64,000 bases of DNA. Source: Aquatica leii (lineage: Eukaryota; Arthropoda; Insecta; Coleoptera; Lampyridae). Below the pieces are notes generated by a model. That model was given only the letters and a program-made list of their open reading frames with translations, made no database searches and was not told where the DNA came from. The translations under genes and the position numbers were made by a program. Position 1 is the first letter of the stretch. Every line of letters starts with the position of its first letter. Positions 32,150 through 43,452 of the stretch are shown piece after piece. The stretch lies in the NCBI GenBank assembly GCA_035610365.1, contig CM069432.1, forward strand, positions 4,526,001 through 4,590,000, in the 5' to 3' direction.

Positions 32150-33580
32150 GCGAGAAAGAGGCAGAAGCTTATTATCAGAAGAAAAGCTTGAGTGTTTTGA
32201 AAGAAACGAAGTATCCATGCAAACGTCTGTTGCATTTTTAGAAAAGAAGAAAATCGTTCGATGACGGGGAGCAAAGGATGAGAAGGTACAAGGCGAGCAA
32301 GAAGAGTTGCGCCAGCTTTAAGATCAGGTAACGAAAAATCCAAAACGGTAGGAACAGCAAGAAACGGCCACTGTGACAAAGGCTAACTTAGAATAATAGG
32401 ACCAAAAATCCAGAAAGAAGCGCTGCTCATAACTTCAGGGGTAGCACTACGATAGGCTAAATCAGCATGATTTTCGGCAGTATCAACGTGATGCCATTGT
32501 TGTCGTTCAGTGAGAGTTCGAGTCTTGGAATTGACAGAACTTTTAATAGGGCTAGCTTTAACTTAGCGATTATGAGGTGGCACGATTGTAGTTGTCGAGA
32601 CTCAGCGGAACTAGAGCAGGTGTACATAGCAGCAGCATATCCCTTCTGAGAAGCATCGCAGAATCCAACAACGCGTAAGATTTTATTAAAAGAAGGGGAA
32701 ATGCATCTTGGTATGTGTATTTGAGAGAGGTAAGGCAAGCTGTCCACCAATTTGGTCTATTGGGAGGCAAAAGCGGGACAAAGAACGTCATCCCAATCAA
32801 GCGCTTCGGTCCATATACGCTGTAGGACGAGCTTTATTGTAAAAATCTGAAGGGAAAGGAACCCTAGAGGATCAAATATTGTTGCAATATAAGAAAGAAC
32901 TGCTCTTTTAATGCAGTCACCACTAAAGAGCAATGATTCCAGCACATGCCAAGGATCTTGCGAGACTTATCCTCGGTCGAAAACATTAGAAGAGTTTCTA
33001 AATGATTTTCAGGAAGACCTTCTAAAACTTTAGGAACATTACTGAACCATTTGCGCAATGCAAAACCTCCTTTTCCCAAAAGACGAGCAACCTCGGTACG
33101 GAGAATTAGTGCGCCCTTGACGGTGGCGACACTAGTTATCACGTCATCAACATACGTATTCTTAAGAATAGCGACGGAAGCAGTCGGGTAATGAGATTCT
33201 TCGTCAACTAATTGTTGAAGACATCGCTGAGCCAGGTAAGCTAAGGAAGTTAACCCGTACGTTACCGTATTTAGTTCATACTCGACGACAGGATTATGAA
33301 TGGATTCGCGCCAATAAATGTGTTGTAAACAACGATCTTCACGACGTAACAAAATTTGTCTATACATCATGCGAATGTCACAACACAACGCGATCGGATT
33401 AAACCTAAAGTTATCAGAATAGTGGAAATAAAAAACCACACGAATCTTCGTCCCCTTTTCACTACATTTCCAAACACAATGATGGGGTAGCACGTATGAC
33501 GAAGAAGAAATAGCACCGGACATGTGACCCAATTCCTATTACTCAAACATAAATTGTTGATAAGCGGCATAGCGGGAAGG
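32150..33580 (-). pseudogene. BEL-2 reverse transcriptase / RNase H region
   Basis: Minus strand. 33532-32990 gives KGTKIRVVFYFHYSDN, ALCCDIRMMYRQILL (motif A, Asp present), ELNTVTYGLTSLAYLAQRCL, an intact catalytic box TYVDDVITSVATV and GKGGFALRKW. 32945-32457 gives IATIFDPLGFLS, LDWDDVLCPAFASQ, then VVGFCDASQKGYAAAMY, the RNase H-like start. 32379-32150 is a poorly matched linker. Compared with duplicate 1 (22975-24642) two internal blocks are missing here. Frame changes at several points. Confidence 0.82.
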
Positions 33581-33589
33581 ATCCCGAAT

Positions 33590-34500
33590 TAAACGCCTTT
33601 CTAGGTTTAAAAAGACTGTGTACGATAACTTTGAATTAGCAGCTACTTTGACAGCGTTGGGTTTTAGAGGTAGAGCTACGACATATCGACCTTCGGAGGT
33701 TAGGGCATGATCGCTAAACAGGCGTTCGCATCACCGGGCACTTCTTCGACTTCCCAGAACTTGACGAGAAAGTCTGTAGGGTTGGACTGAAGAGTTAGAA
33801 GAGAGACAGCGGAAGAAGTTAACAAACCCAGACGTACACGACCTACAATAACGTCGCCAATTGAAGGATTACCTCTAATAATAGAGAAACCTTCTCGAAT
33901 GACTGTAGAAAATAGATCAGCTCCGATAAGCATTTTTATCTTGCCAGGTACATGAAAAGATTTAGCATCTGCTAGTTGACGATGTCTTAGACTAGAATAG
34001 ACTTGTTTGGAAAGACGAACTGACGGGAGGTTTTGAGATACTAAAGAAAGTACGTAAGGAGTAGCTGTGATAATTTCGGAAGAGTAACGAAATTTTATTA
34101 CACAGTCAACAGTACCAAGAGTGCGGGAGCCCATTTGTCCAATTCCCTAAATCTGTAACTGAGAAGGGCTGAGAGTTGAACCTAAACTTTTACCTAATGC
34201 GCTAGTAATAACAGAGACTTGCGAACCTGGATCCAGAACTGCTCTAGCAGGGCGAACTCACCGCAACTATCTCGGAGCAGTGCTTGAATTGTACTTAGGA
34301 GAACCGTATGATTGGAATGAGTAGGCGGAAGGCAACAAGACATTGTTTGAGCAGTTGTAAGATCACTTGAGGAAGTCGCCGCTTTTGAAAGTACAGGATT
34401 AGAATTCTCTTCCTTATCCATATGCAGTAATGAATGATGTTCACGGCTGCCACAATGCACACACGATCGTTCAGATTTACAATCTATTAGACATTCGTTG
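33590..34500 (-). pseudogene. BEL-2 aspartic protease region and zinc knuckle
   Basis: Minus strand. 34460-34194 has HCGSREHHSLLHMDKEE, the gag zinc-knuckle and its usual HSLLH continuation. The active-site segment of the protease (about 34250-34140) is frame-shifted, though GSQVSVIT can be read. 34134-33700 shows GTVDCVIKF, the KIKMLIGADLFSTVI block and VRLGLLTSSAVSLLT, then KFWEVEEVP, which links to the RT. Matches the BEL/Pao order gag-protease-RT. Confidence 0.78.
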
Positions 34501-34512
34501 GAATTCTGGACA

Positions 34513-35479
34513 CTAAGTAAGACCGTGATCAGATTTACATACAGGGCATCGCCGAGATGATGAAAAAGAACGATTGTAAGTAGAATTAACTTTATTAGTT
34601 TTAAAGGACGAAGCGGCCAAATGCAGCTTGGAAGTTAAAGCTATCTTCTTATCTCGAAGAGGAACTGAAGCAGCGGCTATAAAGATTTTTGGTTTGACCT
34701 TGGTCAAAAAACGTGGTTTAGATTTAGCTGCAGATAATTGGAGGCAACGCACTTGTCGTTTGATGAACTCAATAAGTTCCTTATAAGTAGGAAAATCATC
34801 TTCTTGTCGCCGAGATTCAGATGCACGAAAGGTAGATGGGTCCAAATTACGCATAGCTAAATGAAAGAGAATAAATTCAAAGCGATTTTTAATGGGAAGC
34901 GTTGCTAAAGAACTGTCTGCATTTTGGTGTACTTGAAGATATGATCTAAGACTTTCTTGAGTAGGTGAAACAAGAGGCTTAAAATTCAGTATGGTATCTA
35001 GATACATTCCGGTTAAACGCTTATCGTTTTGGTAACAATCTTTTAAAGTTTGATAAGAATGTCATAATATGCTTTCCCAGCCAGAGACGTTTTCAAAAAA
35101 TGAAATTTAGCGATAGACGTTAAACTTTTATTGTTATGTACTAATGAATCCAACAGACCGATAAAATTTGTCCATGTCGCAATTTTTCCATCAAAATGCG
35201 AAATTAATATTTTTTGGAAGCAAACCTTGAAGTGGGTCAGAAGAAAAACTGCATGATTGTTGTGATGTTTCGCGGTGTTCGCAGAGCGGTGTATTTAATT
35301 AATATTTGGCGCTGAATTTCCCGAAAGTTGGATTCGCAAATTAGCAATTCGTCTAGCATAAATAGATGAAATTTCGCATCTTTTTTGGAAATATTAGAAC
35401 AGCGATCAGCGATATCAGTGACGTCGGCAAAGACCTGTGACCTCGTTACCACCAGGACATTCAAATCACTTTCGGACAT
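34513..35479 (-). pseudogene. BEL-2 gag
   Basis: Minus strand from an ATG at 35479 (MSESDLNVLVVTRSQVFADV). The first 80 residues form a helical N terminus; stops and a frame change occupy 35236-35010. 35007-34513 is open: GMYLDTILNFKPLVSPTQESL, RFEFILFHLAMRNLDPSTF, TYKELIEFIKRQVRCL, then a Cys motif RRCPVCKSDHG. These are typical DUF1759/gag features of BEL/Pao. The 5' LTR was not found; homology to Jockey resumes by about 35560, so the BEL-2 5' end is truncated. Confidence 0.78.
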
Positions 35480-35559
35480 TATTCGTGGTATTAAATAACT
35501 TGGTATGAATAACACAAATTACAAAAAATCTCGTATTAAAATCGGCGTAAATTCTTAAA

Positions 35560-36930
35560 TAAATACTTATCGCGCGAGTGATAACGTTATGAACTTAAAC
35601 AATTAAAAGGAATGTAACAGAAACGCTCAGCCTCAAAAGAGCATTATATAAAGGGTCATCATCACTAGGCCCTTGCGTGGTAATTCTTTGATTACTTTTC
35701 CTTAGACTAGATCATATCGTGGGGCTTTCTTCGATTTTGGGTGATGTGAAGTACCTTGAGTTTTCTAACTGTAAATAGTTCCATGGCTAGAGCAAGTTGG
35801 TGTGGAATATCCAGGAGATGATGTATTTCCATTCCTTCATTGACAGTTATTTGGGATGGAATAAGTTTGAGTACATTTACCAGATGTTGAGTAAACAGAT
35901 CAGTTTTCTCTAGGTCGGATCGCGAACATAAATCATTTGTTTTTCTTAGGGGGGGAAATGGTTGATTCTTATTTTTTATTTTTTTGTTGCTTTCCAGAGG
36001 GAAAAATCGGTATCTACTGTTAGGTTTAAGTTTGTAAGGAATTCTTGAAAGCACACATTGTTTGAATCTTTTATGAGAGTTTTTAATTCTGATGAAGCTT
36101 GATTATATTTTTGATTGTCCGATGGATACCTGGAGAGTTGCCAGATTTTTCTCAATCTTCTTTTTTTCTTAATTGCGATAGGGCAACACGGTTGTAGTTG
36201 TTTGGGTGCGATTACTGGAGTTGCTTCCAAGGCTGCTTCTTGGATTATTTTTGTAAAATTCTAGACTGTTGATTCTAGTTCTTCATCTGATTGAAGAGAA
36301 ATTTGCATACCTAGCTAGCTATGGATAATATTGTTGAAGTGGTTCCAGTCAGTTTGGTTGTTAAATAATTTAGATGTCCTGTCTTTTTCTAGAATCGTGG
36401 TGCTCAACGGTTGCAATAACTGGGTGCTCTGACTTTAGATTCAGGCATGATACTTCTTAAGGTATCCTGCAGCTATACCTTTGGTTAGAAAGAAATCTAG
36501 CAAGTCAAGTAATTTATATGGGTCAGAGGACCAATACGTGGGTTCATAGGTTGATCGATAACCTAAATTAAGTTTTTGTATTACGTGGTATAACACTTTA
36601 CCTCTGCCTGGTGGAGAAATACGGAAGCCCTTTATTGTGTGCTTAGCATTGTAATCTCCTCCTGTTAAGAATCTATTACATAAGGATCTAAAGTATTGTG
36701 TAAAACCTTGCTTATATGAGGGATAATTTGGGGGACAATATACAGCAGATATAACTAGTGGTCCATGCCAGTCTTTTATCTCAATACTGGTTGCGTGTAG
36801 AAAATTTTCTTGGAATACAGCTAGATCTTCTATCTGCATCCGGATGGTTTGTAAGGTATAGTTGATAATTGTAACTTTTGAAGTAGGCACTACTGCAGAA
36901 TTTAGTTTCAGAAACAAGCAGGATGTCTAT
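35560..36930 (-). pseudogene. Jockey-clade LINE ORF2, endonuclease to early RT
   Basis: Minus-strand 5' part of a Jockey ORF2. 36917-36441 contains the endonuclease: INYTLQTIRMQIEDLAVFQE, WHGPLVISAVYCPPNYPSYK, the catalytic GGDYNAKHT block and STYEPTYWSSDPYKLLDLLD, then FFLTKGIA. A break follows near 36440-36230; 36230-35707 is the region between endonuclease and RT (RRLRKIWQLSRYPSDNQKYN, then SLWKATKK). The sequence then runs VIKELPRKG at about 35670 before BEL-2. The natural continuation is the Jockey RT at 31012 and below, so BEL-2 lies within this element. Confidence 0.75.
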
Positions 36931-38458
36931 TTTATTATGATTGGATTAGAGCCATTTACAAATTTATTAAAGAATTATTTACTGTTCTCATAATGTTCCA
37001 TTAATTACAAGTTTTAAATTATTTGTAGTAACTCGTATATTTTACAAATATTCAATATTTTTTCTTAAATATTAATTCAATATTCACTAAACGTGTTTCT
37101 GTTGTGTGGGAAAACTGATGTCAAACGTGGTAATTTTAAAAACGTAACTATTCTGTTTATAGACCGATAATACTTAATTTTAAACTTTTAAAGTATATTA
37201 TATAAATAATATATTCAGTTTCTTTAATTTATGTTTAGTTTTACATAATAGAACAATGCATAATTTGATATGTCTCGTCAAGGTAAAACGACATATTAAA
37301 TTATAAAATATTATTTCTATTTTTGTAAAAAAACAGTTTAGCATTCTTCTTGAAATGTTTTAGCAACACCGTAATACTATTAAATAACCCACGCGCCTGG
37401 AAGATAAATACAAGTGTCAAAATCACAAAGAAAATAATCTCTTGACGTTTTAAAATTAGTGATTAGAAAAAACATTTCTTATGTGTTAAAATAGGATTCA
37501 ATTTATGCATGTTTTAGTTTAGAAGAAAATGTAATTGTTTAAAAGTATTTAAAAAAAATGATATGTTTATTACATAATCATATAATTTCATAAACGTTGA
37601 TATAGATAATTAAATGAATAAAAATCATATAAAAATGTATTCCGACAGTGTTACATAGTTCTGATTTTAATGATTAAATGTGTAGTTATTTATAAAAATA
37701 GGTTAATGGTACAATTTATTTAACAAATATTATACATCATGGTCAGTAGTATATTATAACTTATAAGTTACATAAGCGTAAAACCATAAAAAGTAAAATT
37801 ACGCTTTGTTAAGCAAACTCGGCGCGATTTCTACGTTTCTGCGTGGCGATTCAAAAATCTCTAAGCTACTTTTTTAAGGTAATAAAATACTATATACTTT
37901 TGTATATACAATTAACTGCGATTTCCGATTGATAGCTTTAAACTGCATTCAACAAACACAAATAGCTAAACTAAATTTAAAAACATTTTTTATTGCTGTA
38001 TTATATTTTTGTCCATTGGTCGTTACACTGTGGCTCAGTTCAGATTACTAGAATGTTCGGATTACGGAAGTTCTGATTATGCATATTGCACTGTACATAC
38101 TTCTCTATATTAAAATTAAAATTTTGTATTATTGCTAAAGTGGAACCAGTGAATTTTTACACATGACAGTCAAATGTACGTAGAGATAAATCTCATAACA
38201 ATTTGTTATTATTATTCGTTGTATAATATTTTATTTTAACATGTTTTGTCATGCTAGTTTCAAATTTCCTTGAAGTTTCATCACATCAAAACCTTAAGTA
38301 ACATTCATAAGATTCCGCTTCTCAGATTCATTTATAATGGCTGTACGCTTATGCTTGCCATAAAATCTAAGACCATACGATTTAAATTTGACTTTGATTT
38401 TTTGATATACAGCTGCTAGACTTTATGTCTTATTTAAATAGATTAATTTTACCCACAA
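36931..38458. other. AT-rich, no gene; possible pogo/Tigger end at 38015-38095
   Basis: No coding content. Around 38035-38095 a TTCAGATTACTAGAATG segment followed by TTCGGATTACGG resembles the TTCGGATTA-rich ends of Tigger/jerky-type elements, but no partner end is visible. Confidence 0.3.
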
Positions 38459-39415
38459 ATGATAAATGCCATGTCAGAATCTAAAAAGAAGTGTAGACAC
38501 TACACTGTTGATTATTTAAAATTTGGCTTCATTGCATCATTGTCGGACAAACAATTGCCTATGTGCCTTTTATGCAACAAAGTTTTGGGCAATGACGCTA
38601 TGAAACCATCTAAGCTGCAGGATCATCTGAGAAGATGTCACCCTGATAAAACATATAAAGATTTGAAATACTTTCAAACACTCAAAGATAAACTTCAGAA
38701 GAGACCCACGCTAGACAAAATGTTCGCTTCGACGTCACAAAGAAACGATGATGGTTTGCGGGCGTCTTACAATATCTCGCTAGTTATAGCAAAATCCGGA
38801 AAACCGCATACTATTGGAGAGAAGTTAATTTTGCCAGCCGTTGAAGAGGTTTTAAAAACTGTTTTACACAAACCAGCATCTGATATCATTAAAAGAATTC
38901 TCTTAAGCAACAATGCTGTTGAAAGACGTTTTGATGAAATGAGTTTTGATATTGAAAGCTTCTTGTGTAATTATTTGCAAACGACCCATTTTTCTATGCA
39001 ACTGGGCGTGTCAACTTTACCTGGTAATGCAGCATTATTATTGGCATATGTTCGTTTTATTATGAATCAAGAAATCAACGAAGAACTGCTCTTCGCCAGA
39101 ACTTTGACAACCGACACTAAACGTGAATCAATATTTCATGTTTATCAAATATAATATCAGTAGCCACGGATGGAGCACCTGCCATGGTTGGACGTTATCG
39201 TGGATTTATAAGCTATTTAAAACAAAAGGTGTCAAGGGTGTTAGCAATACATTGCGTCATCCATCGACAACATTTAGTTGCTAAAAATTTACGTGTTAGA
39301 TTGCATCAATCTTTTCAATTAGTCATTGATGTAGTAAACCGAATCCTAAGCAACGCGTTGAATACGCGGTTATTTGCGCAGTTGTGTGAAGAAATTGACG
39401 AACACTTTCATCAAT
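38459..39415 (+). pseudogene. ZBED/Buster-like hAT transposase gene, 5' part
   Basis: Begins MINAMSESKKKCRHYTVDYL with an N-terminal BED-type zinc finger (MCLLCNKVLGNDAMKPSKL, then DHLRRCHPD). Next come RPTLDKMFA, SYNISLVIAKSGKPHTIGEK and a long helical segment, then the hAT catalytic region ARTLTTDTKRESIF. A short deletion and frameshift at about 39150 lose roughly a dozen codons before ISVATDGAPAMVGRYRGF and VLAIHCVIHRQHL. The frame ends in DEHFHQ at the CR1 insertion point and continues at 43453. The protein type matches ZBED5/SCAN-domain-3-like proteins, which derive from hAT transposases. Two internal breaks besides the LINE show it is not functional. Confidence 0.8.
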
Positions 39416-39593
39416 CAATTGTGCGATTACTTGTTTACTTCGGACGCGCGTAAATTCGCTTTCTATATTTTTACAATTAATTAGTGTAATTCGATTGTTA
39501 CTGTTTTGTAATTTTGTAATTATTGTCGTGAAGAATTATAGAACGATCTACAATAAAAAATCGTTAAGATAAATCGGCAAAAGTAATTAAATC

Positions 39594-40349
39594 ATGTCAA
39601 ATGTTTGTAAAATATGTACACAAACTTTAACACAAAAATCGCCTGGCCTTCAATGCAATATCTGTGACCTGTTCTATCACTTTAAATGTGTTGAACTATC
39701 TAAACAACAATTAGAAACGGCAAAATCGCTTACTGGATTTATGTGGTGTTGTATTGCATGTCGCGATAAAACTAAAGCTTCCACAACAAAAGATAATCTC
39801 GGTAACAAATGTAAGTGTTGCGAATTGATACCAGAATTATTGTCAACTATAGAAGAACTGCGTACAACTATAGAGAATCTTAAGGTACAAAATGAAGTGA
39901 TTGATAAGTCGAATAACTAAAATAGTATTGAAACTATTATTAATGAGATCTCTGAACGTCAAAGGAGAGAAAATAACATTATAATCCACAAATTAGCAGA
40001 ATCTCAGGATGATATGATTGTAACCAAGAATATTATACAAAGTTTGGAATTAAATATTAATACTGAAAATATAAAAATACGTCGCATCGGAAATGGAGTT
40101 AATAATTCGTCGCGTCCACTCATAGTGACACTCAGTTCAAAAGAAGACGCGATTAAAGTAATTAAAAATAAACGAAAATTATTTAACACAAAACTGAATA
40201 TTGGCATAAGCCTGGATCAAACTTCTATGCAACGTACCTACTTTAAAACAACCAAACTAAAATTAGATGAAATCAACGCCACTAGCATTATCAAACACTA
40301 TATTCGTTTTATAAATGGAGTCCCTACTATTACAAAGCCAAAAAACTAA
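39594..40349 (+). pseudogene. CR1 ORF1 with PHD-like zinc finger, one in-frame stop
   Basis: 251-codon frame starting at ATG 39594. The N terminus is a PHD/RING-like Cys-rich domain: C5-x2-C8, C21-x2-C24, H29-x2-C32, then WCCIACRD, typical for CR1-group ORF1 proteins. A leucine-rich coiled segment follows (IPELLSTIEELRTTIENLKV), then a stop TAA at 39918-39920. The frame resumes without shift (NSIETIINEISERQRRENN, KIRRIGNGVN, LIVTLSSKEDAIKV), which looks like an RRM-type nucleic-acid-binding part. A single point nonsense mutation therefore separates it from an open frame. It would act as the RNA chaperone in the element's ribonucleoprotein. Confidence 0.8.
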
Positions 40350-40367
40350 ATAACTTTTCCTTTGCTC

Positions 40368-43154
40368 ATGAAAGATTTCAGTATTTTTTCCGATATGTTA
40401 TTGCAGCACCCGTTTGACATCATTGGAGTCACGGAAACATGGCTTAGCCAAGGATGTTCTGATGAAAGCGTCTCTCTGCCGAATTATCATATCATTAGAT
40501 CAGATAGGCCTACAAGAGGTGGAGGGCTATGTATATACGTTCGGCCCTACTTCAAATATTCTGTATTATACCAGAATAACAGTTATGACAGTGGTGTTGA
40601 ACAATTATGGATTAAATTGGTGTTTAACAGTGTTAGTGTTGGGGTAGGGCTGTGCTACAAACAACCTAGTTCCAGCAACCAGCAATTATTCAATGATTTG
40701 GATGAAATATTAGAAATGGTGTATGCCACTGTGGACTACATCGTTGTCATGGGTGATTTCAACATAGACTATATGGTAAAGAATTCTGATTTTAAAAATT
40801 TAGTATCTATATTAGATAGTTATAATTTGTGTCAAATTGTCAACACGCCGACTAGAATAACCAAAAATACTAAAACATTAATCGATTACCTTTGTATTAG
40901 CAAGACCCTCACTCCTAAGCTTATAAGTTGCGATACAGTTGATCTAGGAGATATCACTGATCATATGTTAATCACTGCTACTCTAAAAAACATTGTTGAT
41001 ACAAAAGTAAACCCGGTTAAGTACATTAGAGATTATCGGAACATGGATATAGATGCTTTTTCTATTGATGCGCGTATCATTAATTGGAAGTTCATAATGG
41101 ACGTAGATGATGTCAACTTAAAACTTGATTTATTGAATCAAAACATACTAAACCTATTCAATATCCATGCACCACAAATATTGTACAAACCTAAGCGTAA
41201 GTCTTTGCCATACATTACCTATACAATTAAAAAAATGATAGATTTAAAACGTAAGGCACATAAACGTTACGTAAAAGAACGCTCAGACTCTAGTAGGCGA
41301 TATTACGTACAGCTGCGAAATTATGTCGCTAATGCGATTAGAAGAGAAAGGAATGCATATGCAAGTAGTATGGTGTCAGAGAGCAGGAATAATACTGCAC
41401 AGCTCTGGAAAACAATGAAAACATTAGGTTTACGTAACAATAAACAACTAAACCAATTAAATCTATCAGACCATATAACGCTGGATGATATTAATGAATA
41501 CTTTATTAATGCGGCTGCAAATTCCAATGTTGATTCTAATCTCATTGAGTACTACTACTCTAACAGAGTTAATGACAATATTGGTCTAAACTTCACAAAC
41601 ATTACCAATGAAGACATATATAGAATAATAAATACAATTAAATCTCAAGCTATCGGAGCAGATGGCATTTCATTAAAAATGTTACTATTGGTGTTACCAT
41701 ATTGTGTAGATGTATTGGCCAATATAATTAATACATCTATTAACACAGGAATTGTACCAAGTATATGGAAAACTGCAATAATAAGGCCTCTTCCAAAAAT
41801 CTCTGTTGCTACTCAGTTATCTCAAATAAGACCACTTAGCATACTTCCCACAATGTCAAAGATTGCAGAAAAATTTATAGCCGAACAGCTAAGTCAATAC
41901 TTAGAAGCTAATTCATTATTACCCACTGTACAGTCTGGGTTTAGGAAAAAACACAGTACGCAAACTGCCCTGCTTAAGGTTACAAATGATATACATATGG
42001 CTCTTGATAATTCTCAGATAACATTCCTCATACTTTTAGATCAGAGTAAAGCATTCGACCAAGTAGATCCAGAGTTATTAACTGCAATGTTGCAGTACAT
42101 TGGTTTTAATCATTTAGCATTAGCGTGGATGCACAATTATCTTCTTGGTCGATCACAAGCAGTTATAGGGAGGAATTCGATGTCCAAATTTGGCAACATA
42201 ATTAAAGGTGTTCCTCAAGGAAGTATTCTGGGGCCAATTCTCTTCACAATCTACACACGAGATATACTATCTGTTTTAAACCACTGCATTGTACATTTAT
42301 ATGCAGACGATGTACAACTGTATGCATCATGCGATGTGAATGAAATCACCCATAGCATTGTCAAGATCAATGAGGACCTTTGCAGTCTTAATCTATGGTG
42401 TGATCGAAATGGATTATGCCTGAATCCAAACAAGACCGTTGCACTTTGTATTTGCAATAATACTAAAAGGGCCAGTATTGATCTACACTCCCATGTTTTA
42501 AGTATAAATGGAACACCTATTAAATGGGTTACACATGCCAAAAATTTGGGAATCATCATCGATGAGGACTTAACCTTTCAAACACACGCTAATAGAGTAT
42601 ATGGTTTAGGCTACTCCAGACTAAAAGCTATATATCATTTAAAGTATTTACCCGTAGATACAAAACTTAGGTTGATACAGTATCTTATCTACCCTATTAT
42701 TGAATATTGTAGTACGGTGTATTACAGTGCATTGACGCAACAGTATAAAAACAAAATTCAGAGGATGCAAAATGGGTGTCTGCGATTTGCATTTCACATA
42801 CCCTTTAGAGAACGTATCAGTCCATATCTCAGACGTAACAATTTACTAAATATAGAAGGACGATTTCGCTATTTGCTATGCGTATTTCTATATAAAATGT
42901 ACAAAGATCGTTCACCAGGATACTTATTAGACAGCTTAGAAAAGCGCTCGAGTACACATACTATTAACTTGCGTGTAGATAGCTTCACGATACCTAAATT
43001 CAGAACAAGCAAGTTTAGAGGTAGTTTTTTATACATGATGGTATCCACGCTTAACGAAATTTCTAATTATTTGGCTTATCCATTAAATGATTTTAAAAAA
43101 GCTATACTGGATAGGTGTTTTGAACGTACAATTCAAACAAAAAACTATAAATAA
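40368..43154 (+). CDS. CR1-type LINE ORF2: endonuclease and reverse transcriptase
   Basis: Open for 928 residues from ATG 40368. N-terminal APE-type endonuclease: TETWLS (E23), MGDFNID (D130, N132), ITDHMLI (D198, H199). The RT domain has LRPLPKI-like and RPLSILPTMSKIAEKF blocks, SGFRKKHSTQTALL, motif A LLDQSKAFDQVD, KGVPQGSILGPILFTIY, the catalytic HLYADDVQLYA (Y645, D647, D648) and GIIIDEDLTF. A C-terminal region ends with YLLDSLEKRSS and QTKNYK. All RT catalytic residues are present. The usual endonuclease start with its first Asn (about 15-20 residues upstream of the Met) is not encoded in this frame, so the ATG used may give a shortened endonuclease or the start has shifted. ORF1 ends 18 bases upstream in the same frame, which suggests reinitiation or stop readthrough. 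Confidence 0.9.
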   Translation: MKDFSIFSDMLLQHPFDIIGVTETWLSQGCSDESVSLPNYHIIRSDRPTRGGGLCIYVRPYFKYSVLYQNNSYDSGVEQLWIKLVFNSVSVGVGLCYKQPSSSNQQLFNDLDEILEMVYATVDYIVVMGDFNIDYMVKNSDFKNLVSILDSYNLCQIVNTPTRITKNTKTLIDYLCISKTLTPKLISCDTVDLGDITDHMLITATLKNIVDTKVNPVKYIRDYRNMDIDAFSIDARIINWKFIMDVDDVNLKLDLLNQNILNLFNIHAPQILYKPKRKSLPYITYTIKKMIDLKRKAHKRYVKERSDSSRRYYVQLRNYVANAIRRERNAYASSMVSESRNNTAQLWKTMKTLGLRNNKQLNQLNLSDHITLDDINEYFINAAANSNVDSNLIEYYYSNRVNDNIGLNFTNITNEDIYRIINTIKSQAIGADGISLKMLLLVLPYCVDVLANIINTSINTGIVPSIWKTAIIRPLPKISVATQLSQIRPLSILPTMSKIAEKFIAEQLSQYLEANSLLPTVQSGFRKKHSTQTALLKVTNDIHMALDNSQITFLILLDQSKAFDQVDPELLTAMLQYIGFNHLALAWMHNYLLGRSQAVIGRNSMSKFGNIIKGVPQGSILGPILFTIYTRDILSVLNHCIVHLYADDVQLYASCDVNEITHSIVKINEDLCSLNLWCDRNGLCLNPNKTVALCICNNTKRASIDLHSHVLSINGTPIKWVTHAKNLGIIIDEDLTFQTHANRVYGLGYSRLKAIYHLKYLPVDTKLRLIQYLIYPIIEYCSTVYYSALTQQYKNKIQRMQNGCLRFAFHIPFRERISPYLRRNNLLNIEGRFRYLLCVFLYKMYKDRSPGYLLDSLEKRSSTHTINLRVDSFTIPKFRTSKFRGSFLYMMVSTLNEISNYLAYPLNDFKKAILDRCFERTIQTKNYK

Positions 43155-43452
43155 ATAAGCTATTACGCTTTAATTATAATCCCAAACAATGTATTTATAA
43201 GTTAATTGTTTTCTGAGTGTTTTTTTTATTTCCTTTCTTTTTGTACTATGTCTATTAACAGAATAATTATTAAATTATAGTTACATAATATCTTGACAAA
43301 CAGTTGTTAATAAATCGTTTATTTGTCTATTTATTATCTGCATGTCACAGTGATTACCGGAAGGGTGGAAGATCGCTACTAAGCGAACCCTATTCCATTT
43401 GTGAAATTTTGTTTATCTTTCACAATAAAGCATTATTATTATTATTATTATT

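Larger units (their letters stand above)
39416..43452 (+). mobile_element. Near-intact full-length CR1-type LINE
   Basis: About 4.04 kb, inserted in the ZBED-like gene. The host protein reads DEHFHQ on the left and LLLYTEVRWLSKG on the right in agreement with the family. It has a 178-base 5' leader, ORF1 with a zinc finger, ORF2 with endonuclease and RT, an AATAAA at about 43423 and a terminal (ATT)n array at 43431-43452. Only one clear lesion is visible (a stop in ORF1). Target duplication is at most about 3 bases (AAT), typical of CR1. Ends are therefore placed to within a few bases. Confidence 0.85.

Noticed and set aside
35520-35700. 5' LTR of BEL-2
   Set aside because: The stretch reads as continued Jockey ORF2 down to about 35560 and shows no match to the 31016-31280 region, so no LTR pair can be supported.
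40362-40367. Earlier non-ATG start for CR1 ORF2 at 40362
   Set aside because: A TTG start is not expected in a eukaryote; the first ATG is at 40368.
41321-41545. Antisense frames within the CR1 ORF2
   Set aside because: Shadows of a long, clearly coding frame on the plus strand.
43430-43452. ATT microsatellite as an independent repeat
   Set aside because: It is the 3' tail of the CR1 LINE.
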